Part shown: piece by piece, positions 1 to 7,659 of the stretch
Layout of the letters: the number at the start of each line of letters is the position of its first letter
How positions within the stretch are numbered: the first letter of the stretch is position 1
Assembly (NCBI GenBank): GCA_013329295.1
Contig: DUKP01000129.1
Span: forward strand, 1-8,256
DNA: 8,256 bases
Origin: Candidatus Poseidoniaceae archaeon
GTDB taxonomy: Archaea; Thermoplasmatota; Poseidoniia; Poseidoniales; Poseidoniaceae
Reading direction: 5' to 3'
Position numbers and translations under genes: made by a program
The notes under the pieces: model-generated
Database searches by the model: none
Seen by the model: the letters and a program-made list of their open reading frames with translations, nothing else
Told to the model about the DNA's origin: nothing

Positions 1-1020
1 CTGTTACAACTTGACCATCGGCAACCGAAGTCCAGTTTTCAATCGGTAAAATCACCGCTAATCTATTACCTCTAACATCTATTCTTGTTGTGTTCAAATA
101 CAGAATTTCATCAGCTGATATTGAAGTTGAAGACGCTTCAAGTTCGAATGAAGCAAAAGCCCCATGAGTCACATCTACAAGAATACTATCCACCAAACTA
201 TTTTCTGATACAAAACTAATAGTTGATTGACCTACTAAATTCCCAGTATATTCACCGATTAATACTTCTGTAGTAGGAGGTGATGTGTGTGGAGTTGGTG
301 TACTGTATTCTATGATTTCACCGTCAGAGACACTTAATGTATAATCTCCTACATCATCAAACCAAACTATATTTGAATATTGATCAAAAGCTGTGCCAAA
401 AATATCACAACTAGTATCTGCGTGAATTATGTCGCCACATCCGGACAATTCTACAAGCACTGGCGCCCCTGGTAATACCTCAACTTGAAGAGTCTCTTGT
501 AATGTGTTTGACGAACCAACCCATTCAGCAGTAACTGTATGAATACCCGCAGAATAGGGTGAAAATAGTCCGCTAGAATCTATTGAACCATTGCTTGAGA
601 AAAAGGAAATTACTTCATTGGTGACTAAGTTTCCAAACTGATCTATTGCATATGCAGATACTTGTAATGTATCATCTGCCGTTATTGTTGCAAAGTTAAC
701 ATCCGAAGTTTGATTGAGAGATGCAAAAATTTGCATTGGCATTCCTGGTTCAATCATGATTGCATAGTCAGTACAGATTATTCCATAACAGGCTGAAACT
801 ACTTGCATTCCAGAAATAGTAGGAGAAAGTACAGCACTTTGAGTGGTCTGATTAGGTGTAATTGACCCTGATGTAGTGCTCCATTCAATTTCTGCCATAT
901 TTGGGATACCTCCTGTTATAGCTTGACCATTTGAATCAAAGGCTTGAACGTCAAATGAATATGAACCATCTGCATTGTAATTGACCGTTTGTGAAGTAAT
1001 ATTCAAAATTGAAACATTAG
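1..1020 (-). repeat. Tandem bacterial-Ig-like (Big/invasin-type) domains at the C-terminal end of the visible protein
   Basis: At least four domains of about 90-100 residues follow the last DNRLRE-like domain: Ig1 about 2181-2272, Ig2 2273-2363, Ig3 2364-2466, and Ig4 from 2467, cut by the window edge. Ig2 is the clearest, with the Big-type pattern 'AYAIDQFGN' (a D-x-x-GN turn), 'FFSSNGSID' and 'AGIHTVTAEW'. Ig1 has 'VQAFDSNGQ' and 'EWSTTSGSI'; Ig3 has 'FGTAFDQYSN' and 'SVSDGEI'. Domain junctions end in short Gly-containing turns (IEPG, VLPG, VTHG). Such tandem arrays serve as rigid stalks or adhesive rods in surface proteins. The number of further copies is unknown. Confidence 0.75.
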
Positions 1021-4000
1021 TATGTAAAATCTCTAATTTTGGTCTGAGATTAATATCAGAATAATCGCTCGAGTAAACTGATACATAACCATCAAAATTA
1101 CCGCCAGTACTTATTGGGGTACCCCGAATTAAGAATGTCAGTACATCACCAATTGATTGGCCGTACTCTCCTACATCAAAAGAAAACACAGTATCTAGAG
1201 AGTTATACGTTTTGACATCTAATGGTTGGGAAACAAAATCAACACCTGGCTGAGGCCCAGGGTTAATTCCAGTATTATTCCAAGTCAGCGTCATCTCATC
1301 CCAATTTGTGTACAAGAATTCATGGATCGAAAATTCAACTTGGTAAGCACCTCCAGTTAAATCCCAAGATTCAACAAATAAATTAAGCACAATTGAATGA
1401 ATAGATTGTGAATTACTGTCGAGGGGTATTTGGCTCGTATCTACTGATATAATTGCATCACAAATTGAATTGATGGTATTTTGACACCCTCCACCAATTT
1501 CAAGATTATCTCCCACTCCATAATTAACATCAAGATTACTGTCAGTAATCCATGTGTCGTAAAAATTGATGTGGTTGAAGTCTAATATTTCGCTTGAATC
1601 TGAAAAGGCATAAGTTAGTGTTCCATCTTTATTGTCGAAGTTATCAGGATTTCCTAAGCCAAATATCCACTTTGGTGAGGGAGGCCCTGGTATTGATTGA
1701 TTATAGCACTGAACCCACCACTCATAAGATTCACCGGGTGAAAATATCGAACTGGTGAATGTGTTGCCACTAAATCCACTATCTATTAATGAGTCAAAGA
1801 CTAATAATCCAGATTCAGTATTAATGAATAATTTATACGATGTAGCAGAAGAAACCTGTGTCCATTCTAGTTGTACTGACTGGACTGAATTAATTGGTAA
1901 ATTACTAACATCATACAAAATTTCACCGTCACTTGGAGATATTGGTAGCGGTTGACTCGGTGGCAAATATTGATTGATATTCTCAATATAGGTTAAATTA
2001 ATTGTTGGCTTCATTCCATTTATTGATTCTGATGAATGGAATTCAATGAAATTATTTTGTCCAGAAACCGCAGTTAATTTAAACGACAATGTATCATTAT
2101 TTGTGAAAAAGTTTGTCTGCCCAAGATATGTTAAATCCCAGGAAACTAAGTTACCACTAGTCCCAGTAATACTTGTTCTTGTAATTTCAGAAGTTGAACA
2201 AGTAGGAGTTGATTGATAACTAATCAATGATTCTTCGAAACCATCACAAGCATAAACAGATACTGCTATTGGTGATTGAGTTATCATATTTGAGATTACT
2301 TCCAATTCTAAAGTCATAGATATAGGTGTAGCAGTTGGAACGAAATACAATTCCGATAAATTATATTCGAAATATGCTTCAAACACTCCTCCTGACGATG
2401 GATTTGTACCAACGCTAATTGTAGGGGATTGTCCCAAATTTAGGTTGTTAGATGAATCAGTAGAAGCATCAGATACCATCGGGTTATCTCCTGTAAGAGT
2501 AAAAACAGAACCTCGTGAAAGTTCAACTGTATAATTTTCGTAGCCGTCAAAAATAGCTTGGTTCTCTGGGATTCGATAATGATAAATTGGAGAGTAATGT
2601 CCAATTCTATGCTCTTGATCTACTCTAAATCTCCAATATTGCCATTGATCACCGGCATTTGACTCAATTTCATCAATATCAGTATAATTGAATAAATTCA
2701 AGATTGAATCCCAGGAATAATTTTCGACATTACTAGTACTTTGAACACAATCTAGCCAGCGAATCTGAGTACCATGGCATAGATTTATTGTTGTATGATT
2801 TGAAACTGGTTGAGAAACTTCGAAAGAAATATTATCAGCACCAACTAATGATGGTGATGATTCGTTCCATAAAGTTGAGCCGTTGGCCGGGCTAATTAGA
2901 GATACAGTTGGCGGCAACCATGATTCAACAGTTCGGTATTGGATAGATAATTTTGGTCGAAGTGAAATATTTGTATTTTCACTATCAGCAAAAATGTAAC
3001 TGCCCTCAACAATCCCTGTTGGAGAATTAAACACCTCAGGTTGCAATAAAATCGATGCTACATCTTGATTAGATTCTACTGTTAACTGTAATATGCGGGT
3101 GACATTCCAAGAGAAAGTCCCAATTGAGTCAACATATACCATAGAGTCTGGTAAATCAGAATCTGCGCCTCTTAATGCCCCACTATTTATCCACTGAACT
3201 CCTGAAGAGGAATTATCCCAAGTGGAATTTTCATCCCAGTTGGCTAAAATCCTAGATGCTGAGATATCAACTGCTCCAGAACCGTTGACTGCTGTTAATT
3301 CTAAATCTGCACTAATTATCTCATACACACTCGGTAGAGTAAGTGTGGACAAATTAAAACTAACAATAGATGTTATTGAGGATAAATTGCTATTCAAAAT
3401 TGTGCTATTTCCAACTCTTATTCCTCCGGTATCATTGCTCTGATATGGATTTCCTTCATCAAGATAAATGTCTGAGGTAGCAGAAGGATAATTTGTTGGT
3501 GGGAATAAACTTCCATCTTGAATGTAAATAGTTGCGTCTGTCTGATTTATTTCTTGACCAATTGAATTAGGTATAAAATACATTGATTGGTTACTACGTT
3601 GGCCTAACATTTCTTGTTCAATTGGTTGTACAGACCAATTTATTGAATTTCCAAAATTAATATCCTGATCCGGTGTAAAAGATAGTGTAACTAAATCGAA
3701 CAACTCGGGATTCACTCTCGAATCAAACATTAAATCTCCTTCCATATCGTTGTTAGGGTCTAATTGGAAGAAAATCCGCCATGCATCTGGAGTTGATACA
3801 CTACTTTGAGGCAAAGACCAGGTAAAGGTAGGCCTCAATTCAGGTAATATTGCATGGGAGGTTTGATTAAAGTAAATTTGTCCATCGAGCGGTAGAATAG
3901 TCTCAATGATATCAGAAGGAATTGTTCTCTGACCTTCGACCCATGTCATGTTTATTGTTGGTTTCGTGTTGGAGAAATCTGATGAATAGAAATACACCAA

Positions 4001-7000
4001 CTGACCAGGCAAATCTGTATCTGAGTAAATCATCAAAGACAAACTTGTCCTACCTTCGGCCAGCGCTCTTTGAGCTATTTGTGTTATATTCCACACATTC
4101 TTCCCTACTTGAGACATTACTATGTCAAGAGGTTCAGAAACATCAGAACCTATTCCTCGCCCACCTAATTCACTCCAATTATTTGTTGAATTATATCTAA
4201 AGTTATTAGCGTTTAAATCCCAAGGAGTTAGAACTTCTCTAACAGCTAATCTAACATTAGCAGATGAAAGTGGAGTTGCCTCAAGAGAGAACATTGCCGA
4301 AGTTAGAGATGCATTTTCTGGATGCATTGCTAGTGGTATTGGTACAGAAATTAACATTGAATTATTAGCACCATCAGCCAATCTTCCTACACTCAAAATT
4401 GATTCGGTTTCTCCATTGACAATATCTAATGTACTTCTGTCATTGATATGTAAATCTGCAAAATTTATCATTTGTTGATTGGAAAAAGCACTACCATGAG
4501 AATATTCAGTAGTAAATGAATTGTGTGTGAGTGGGTGGTAATTTAAATCCGGTAGGAAAAATGTGAAACTTTGTGACCACTCGCCAAGTTGGAAGGTATT
4601 CGATAAACCTCTAACCCTCCAGTACCAGACCTTACCAATATCTAAGGAACTTTGCAACTCATATTCGCATCCAGCAATATCAAATCCTGGGTCATTCCAA
4701 GAAGTAATTGAACGCTTGTCAATGGAATCAAAATTGCTGGATGAATCAATTTCAATCGCCCAGCCAACAATTGGCATCGGACTATTATTATTCCATGACA
4801 AATCTAAGTCTATGTCAGTTTCTAGGGTGGAATTATTTTTGAAAACCCATTCGCCATCAGCAGGACTTTGCGCAGTTGGAGGTGTAGGCTTTTGATTAGA
4901 ACCTAAAGTAAAGATTATCTCTAGTTGGGGCTGATCTTGTGAGTCTTGGCTCAAAGGTGAATTGAATATTGCAGTAGAACCGTAATAACCCGGCATAATT
5001 TCTAACATAAAATTAAGATTTTTTCCATCTCTCATCGAATTTTGGACTGAACTTGTCACATTCCAAACAGTACAACAATTAGAGGCTACAGAGGAATTAC
5101 TCAACAGATTAACTCGGTCTAAGGTTCCCGTTGCCCCAGGCGAATCCCATTGAATTCCACTAGATGATTCAATCCAAGTCACTTCTTGTTCGTTCCAATC
5201 ATCTGACACTAATTCCCATACACCTACATTAGGAGAATTAGTTGATGAAACTGTAGTCATAGTTAGGTTAGATGAAATTACTGCATAACCCTGAGGTAGA
5301 AGATAACTTTGTAAATTAAGGCCTAACAGAGCATTATACTTTCCAAGTGACATTGTATCTGCGATAAATATGTTAGAATAACCGTAACTATTGGTGGTTG
5401 GAGAGTTACTGGCAATAGAACTAAACTTAAATCCAGGAATTGAATTTACATTTGAATCTACTGAGTTATTTAGAATAAATCTAAACATATTGCCACCTAG
5501 CCATTCAGATTCAAGGGTAGAAATAAACAGTGAAGAAGCATTCCAATCCCCTATTCTACCATCTCCGTCAACCTGCTTTATCCTCCAATGATAAATGTCT
5601 CCTTTAGACAATTGATTTGATGAAGTAAATGTGTAATTTTGTAAAGCTGTAAGAGATGTTAATGATAGATCTCTACTATCTAAGTCTAAAATAACGTCTC
5701 TAAATAATGGATCGTTCGATACTTGCAAAAAGTAATCCATAAATACTCCATCTGAAGATTGCCATTCTAACTCAGGCGTTGTATCGCCGCTTAAATTGTC
5801 ATTTTCAATTTCCCAAACAGGTTCTGTGTTTATTGGAGAAATTAGTTCTACATCTGGAATTGATTGATTCGCAGTCCATGAATATGTCAAACTCACACTT
5901 GGTGTATTTCCAGAAACTCCTTGAAATTCGGACGAAGCAAATTTAATTTCTTCCAGTTGAGATGGTGGCGAATCATCTGGTAAAAATCCAGTTAATACAT
6001 AACTCAAAGGAACATTAGAAGATTCATCTAGATGTTTTTGAAGTGAATTTTGGATATCAAAATCAAATGTATTTGAGGCTGAATTAGAATCAATATTTGA
6101 TTGTTCAGATGACCCAATTTGATTTAGCCCCCCATTAGCCCATTGTTGACCAATTTTACCATAGTTCCAAGTAGCCTCAGACTCACTCCACAAGGAATGC
6201 TCAATTGGGTGTAAAGAAAGAGTTGGCCCTTGAGAAGTAACTGTTTGTCTGTCCAATTCCAGTGATGCAGAAACTATAGTCGCATTGCTATGAATGCCTA
6301 GCATATTAAAATTGATTTTCAACAAACTTATTTTATTATCATTCACATCGTTAGACACATACAAATATTGTTCCTCACCGTGTCCTTGAATTGCCGAAGT
6401 ATCAATGTACGTATCTTCAATAAAATCAGTGCCCATCAAATTAAAATCGTTTTGCCCCAAGGTTATTGTTGCTGTACCATCTGAATTGTTTACGGTATTG
6501 TAATCTGGCAACAAAAAGTATCCTTCAGACCAATCCGATATTTTTGAGGTGTTATCAATGGACCTAATTCTATGGTGAATTATTGACCCTAGTGGAAATG
6601 ATTCAGAATTAGGAATATTGTAATATCCAGCAGCACCAGAAGTTGTAAACTGGTTGCTTAATGTTGAATAAATCCAAGTCAAGTCTGTGATGTTTCTAAA
6701 ATCACTTGATAATGAAAATTGGAACTCTACATCGGTTCCTACAAGGTTATCAAAACTAATCCTAGGATTTATGTCAGCAGCCATAATAAAATCGTTTTTC
6801 ATTAACGGAACACCGTCAACAGCAAAATTTTGTTCAACTGAACCACCGTCGCTATGAAAACCAGATGAATGTGAAATAATTAGTTCAGGATGATAAGATG
6901 TAGTAACATTGTTGCCTTTAGCACAGGCAATATTACCTCCGAGGCCAGAAATAATGATATCAAATGTACTCCTTCCCAAGTGTAAACTGGTTTGAACTAA

Positions 7001-7558
7001 TTTAGTAACATTAAGATTGTACTCATAAATATTTGAAGTAATAGAGGCACTTGAAGATGGTACATCCCAATCTTTTCTATCAAATTCTCCATCAACACCA
7101 GGTTTCTGCCATGCTATTGAATTGGCAATACTATTCCAAGTAACTTCAGAAGGTGCAAAGTTCCCATATATTGTTGCAGGGTAGAGAACGGGTAATTGAC
7201 TAGGAGTTTGCTGATACAAGACCTCGCATGTAAGTCTAAGTTCAGCATCTAAAATAAGATCAGAGGATTTGCTCAGATTGTTTGAAAATTTGTATAGAGC
7301 CCGCTCTTCACCACCTAATTGATTAATACCAACATTATTCTCTGAATTGCTGTTATAGTTAAAATCTGGAAACTCAGACGAAATATGCACTTCTGAATTT
7401 GGTGAGTAAGAATAGATGGAGTATGAAGGATTATGATCATTCAATTCTAAATTGTAGTCATTTTCAGCAACCAAAATTTCGCTAAAAATAAACAAAAAAA
7501 CAATGAAAATCGCAGTTAATGCTTGACGTTTTTCGGACGCGTAAGGCATGGGACTCAT
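1..7558 (-). CDS. Giant secreted modular surface protein with DNRLRE/CBM96-like, Fn3-like and Ig-like domains (C-terminus beyond window)
   Basis: The frame is open for 2519 codons without a stop and continues past the left edge. Residues 1-31 look like a signal peptide. Seven DNRLRE/CBM96-like beta-sandwich domains of about 170-205 residues alternate with six Fn3-like domains of about 95-120 residues over residues 55-2178. Big/Ig-like domains follow from about residue 2181. Composition is typical of an exported archaeal protein: rich in Asn, Ser, Thr, Asp and Glu, very poor in Lys and Arg, with about 50 N-X-S/T sequons and only 16 cysteines. I see no enzyme motif, so a structural, adhesive or polysaccharide-binding role outside the cell is the inference; some CBM96 modules are known to bind alginate. 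The start is taken as ATG at 7558. In-frame alternatives are GTG at 7561 and ATG at 7549, and a stop at 7628-7630 limits any extension. A Shine-Dalgarno lies upstream at 7573-7578. The anchor (C-terminal helix or sorting signal) would be in the missing part. Frame and domain class are secure; function is not. Confidence 0.93.
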   Translation of the reverse strand, partial: MSPMPYASEKRQALTAIFIVFLFIFSEILVAENDYNLELNDHNPSYSIYSYSPNSEVHISSEFPDFNYNSNSENNVGINQLGGEERALYKFSNNLSKSSDLILDAELRLTCEVLYQQTPSQLPVLYPATIYGNFAPSEVTWNSIANSIAWQKPGVDGEFDRKDWDVPSSSASITSNIYEYNLNVTKLVQTSLHLGRSTFDIIISGLGGNIACAKGNNVTTSYHPELIISHSSGFHSDGGSVEQNFAVDGVPLMKNDFIMAADINPRISFDNLVGTDVEFQFSLSSDFRNITDLTWIYSTLSNQFTTSGAAGYYNIPNSESFPLGSIIHHRIRSIDNTSKISDWSEGYFLLPDYNTVNNSDGTATITLGQNDFNLMGTDFIEDTYIDTSAIQGHGEEQYLYVSNDVNDNKISLLKINFNMLGIHSNATIVSASLELDRQTVTSQGPTLSLHPIEHSLWSESEATWNYGKIGQQWANGGLNQIGSSEQSNIDSNSASNTFDFDIQNSLQKHLDESSNVPLSYVLTGFLPDDSPPSQLEEIKFASSEFQGVSGNTPSVSLTYSWTANQSIPDVELISPINTEPVWEIENDNLSGDTTPELEWQSSDGVFMDYFLQVSNDPLFRDVILDLDSRDLSLTSLTALQNYTFTSSNQLSKGDIYHWRIKQVDGDGRIGDWNASSLFISTLESEWLGGNMFRFILNNSVDSNVNSIPGFKFSSIASNSPTTNSYGYSNIFIADTMSLGKYNALLGLNLQSYLLPQGYAVISSNLTMTTVSSTNSPNVGVWELVSDDWNEQEVTWIESSSGIQWDSPGATGTLDRVNLLSNSSVASNCCTVWNVTSSVQNSMRDGKNLNFMLEIMPGYYGSTAIFNSPLSQDSQDQPQLEIIFTLGSNQKPTPPTAQSPADGEWVFKNNSTLETDIDLDLSWNNNSPMPIVGWAIEIDSSSNFDSIDKRSITSWNDPGFDIAGCEYELQSSLDIGKVWYWRVRGLSNTFQLGEWSQSFTFFLPDLNYHPLTHNSFTTEYSHGSAFSNQQMINFADLHINDRSTLDIVNGETESILSVGRLADGANNSMLISVPIPLAMHPENASLTSAMFSLEATPLSSANVRLAVREVLTPWDLNANNFRYNSTNNWSELGGRGIGSDVSEPLDIVMSQVGKNVWNITQIAQRALAEGRTSLSLMIYSDTDLPGQLVYFYSSDFSNTKPTINMTWVEGQRTIPSDIIETILPLDGQIYFNQTSHAILPELRPTFTWSLPQSSVSTPDAWRIFFQLDPNNDMEGDLMFDSRVNPELFDLVTLSFTPDQDINFGNSINWSVQPIEQEMLGQRSNQSMYFIPNSIGQEINQTDATIYIQDGSLFPPTNYPSATSDIYLDEGNPYQSNDTGGIRVGNSTILNSNLSSITSIVSFNLSTLTLPSVYEIISADLELTAVNGSGAVDISASRILANWDENSTWDNSSSGVQWINSGALRGADSDLPDSMVYVDSIGTFSWNVTRILQLTVESNQDVASILLQPEVFNSPTGIVEGSYIFADSENTNISLRPKLSIQYRTVESWLPPTVSLISPANGSTLWNESSPSLVGADNISFEVSQPVSNHTTINLCHGTQIRWLDCVQSTSNVENYSWDSILNLFNYTDIDEIESNAGDQWQYWRFRVDQEHRIGHYSPIYHYRIPENQAIFDGYENYTVELSRGSVFTLTGDNPMVSDASTDSSNNLNLGQSPTISVGTNPSSGGVFEAYFEYNLSELYFVPTATPISMTLELEVISNMITQSPIAVSVYACDGFEESLISYQSTPTCSTSEITRTSITGTSGNLVSWDLTYLGQTNFFTNNDTLSFKLTAVSGQNNFIEFHSSESINGMKPTINLTYIENINQYLPPSQPLPISPSDGEILYDVSNLPINSVQSVQLEWTQVSSATSYKLFINTESGLLVFDSLIDSGFSGNTFTSSIFSPGESYEWWVQCYNQSIPGPPSPKWIFGLGNPDNFDNKDGTLTYAFSDSSEILDFNHINFYDTWITDSNLDVNYGVGDNLEIGGGCQNTINSICDAIISVDTSQIPLDSNSQSIHSIVLNLFVESWDLTGGAYQVEFSIHEFLYTNWDEMTLTWNNTGINPGPQPGVDFVSQPLDVKTYNSLDTVFSFDVGEYGQSIGDVLTFLIRGTPISTGGNFDGYVSVYSSDYSDINLRPKLEILHTNVSILNITSQTVNYNADGSYSFDVQAFDSNGQAITGGIPNMAEIEWSTTSGSITPNQTTQSAVLSPTISGMQVVSACYGIICTDYAIMIEPGMPMQIFASLNQTSDVNFATITADDTLQVSAYAIDQFGNLVTNEVISFFSSNGSIDSSGLFSPYSAGIHTVTAEWVGSSNTLQETLQVEVLPGAPVLVELSGCGDIIHADTSCDIFGTAFDQYSNIVWFDDVGDYTLSVSDGEIIEYSTPTPHTSPPTTEVLIGEYTGNLVGQSTISFVSENSLVDSILVDVTHGAFASFELEASSTSISADEILYLNTTRIDVRGNRLAVILPIENWTSVADGQVVT
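1023..7400 (-). repeat. Array of seven DNRLRE/CBM96-like domains alternating with six Fn3-like domains
   Basis: These are protein-level repeats; I see no long identical DNA repeats, so the duplications are old. Approximate residues of the DNRLRE-like domains (D): D1 55-230, D2 361-558, D3 690-885, D4 1020-1210, D5 1340-1545, D6 1668-1860, D7 1975-2178. Fn3-like domains (F): F1 258-350, F2 566-680, F3 888-1004, F4 1217-1332, F5 1548-1665, F6 1864-1968. D domains share three marks: an early 'DTWITDSNLDVNYG'-like strand (clearest in D7), a 'W-x(n)-TWN' core (EVTWN in D1, EATWN in D2, EVTW in D3, LTWN in D7), and a last strand with Pro plus alternating hydrophobics (LRPKL in D5 and D7, KPTIN in D4 and D6). 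F domains start with a 'P-x-D/N-G' turn (SPADG, LPLDG, SPANG, SPSDG) and end with a 'Y-x-WR-x-R' strand followed by G-x-W-S-like residues (YHWRIK, WYWRVR, QYWRFR). Family names come from recalled motifs; boundaries are good to about 15 residues. Confidence 0.75.
7466..7558 (-). other. N-terminal signal peptide of the giant protein
   Basis: The n-region carries Glu-Lys-Arg at residues 9-11. An uninterrupted hydrophobic stretch follows, residues 13-25 (ALTAIFIVFLFIF), then SEILVA with a plausible signal peptidase I site after Ala31, before the acidic sequence ENDYN. There is no lipobox cysteine, so this is a Sec-type rather than a lipoprotein signal. It shows that the rest of the chain is exported. 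An uncleaved membrane anchor is the alternative, since the segment is about 19 residues long. Confidence 0.8.
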
Positions 7559-7562
7559 CACT

Positions 7563-7575
7563 GAGACATAGTCTC
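7563..7575. repeat. Perfect inverted repeat overlapping the ribosome binding site
   Basis: GAGAC-ATA-GTCTC: two perfect five-base arms around a three-base spacer. In the mRNA of the giant gene this would form a short hairpin that includes the last three bases of the Shine-Dalgarno (GAG) and ends three bases before ATG 7558. As DNA it could equally be a small dyad operator. It is short enough to arise by chance. Confidence 0.4.
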
Positions 7576-7580
7576 CTTTT
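7573..7580 (-). promoter_or_regulatory. Shine-Dalgarno sequence of the giant gene
   Basis: The minus strand reads AAAAGGAG, a strong match to the 16S rRNA 3' end. It lies 14 bases before ATG 7558, 11 before the in-frame GTG 7561, and only 3 before an out-of-frame ATG at 7569. The spacing fits none of the starts ideally; GTG 7561 or ATG 7558 keep the main frame. Its last bases are part of the inverted repeat at 7563-7575, so its accessibility may vary. Confidence 0.65.
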
Positions 7581-7604
7581 ACTGTCTTTTCCCTTGATTG
7601 TATT

Positions 7605-7615
7605 TGTATATTAAG
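7605..7615 (-). promoter_or_regulatory. Putative TATA-box promoter element of the giant gene
   Basis: On the minus strand the sequence reads CTTAATATACA, a fair match to an archaeal TATA box. With the usual 25-base spacing, transcription would begin near 7585. That gives a leader of about 27 bases which includes the Shine-Dalgarno at 7573-7578. No experimental support; the background is A+T-rich, so chance matches are easy. Confidence 0.45.
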
Positions 7616-7634
7616 AGAAGTGAGAATTTAGCCG

Positions 7635-7644
7635 ATAAAATATA
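7635..7644 (+). promoter_or_regulatory. Putative TATA-box promoter element of the RFC small subunit gene
   Basis: ATAAAATATA lies 16-25 bases before ATG 7660 and 49-58 bases before ATG 7693. With usual archaeal spacing, transcription would begin around 7660-7668, giving either a leaderless or nearly leaderless mRNA for ATG 7660, or a leader of about 25-33 bases for ATG 7693. No good Shine-Dalgarno precedes either start, which fits a short-leader transcript. Confidence 0.45.
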
Positions 7645-7659
7645 GCGCTTTTTATCATA

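Noticed and set aside
1755..5591. Short plus-strand open frames at 1755-1955, 3222-3443, 3922-4200, 4122-4478, 4563-4895 and 5391-5591
   Set aside because: All lie antisense inside the continuous minus-strand frame, show no recognisable domain, have no promoter or ribosome binding site that I can see, and two overlap each other. They are shadows of the giant gene.
1023..7400. CRISPR array or DNA-level tandem repeat
   Set aside because: The periodicity exists only in the protein sequence; I found no conserved short DNA repeat with regular spacers.
1..7558. Possibility that the long minus-strand region is several genes or a frameshifted gene
   Set aside because: Continuous translation met no stop, and codon register stayed constant across all domains, including every cysteine codon position checked. 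One gene explains it.
7559..7659. Small RNA gene or tRNA in the intergenic region
   Set aside because: The 101 bases show no cloverleaf or long stem; only the short hairpin at 7563-7575 and promoter-like A+T-rich stretches are visible.
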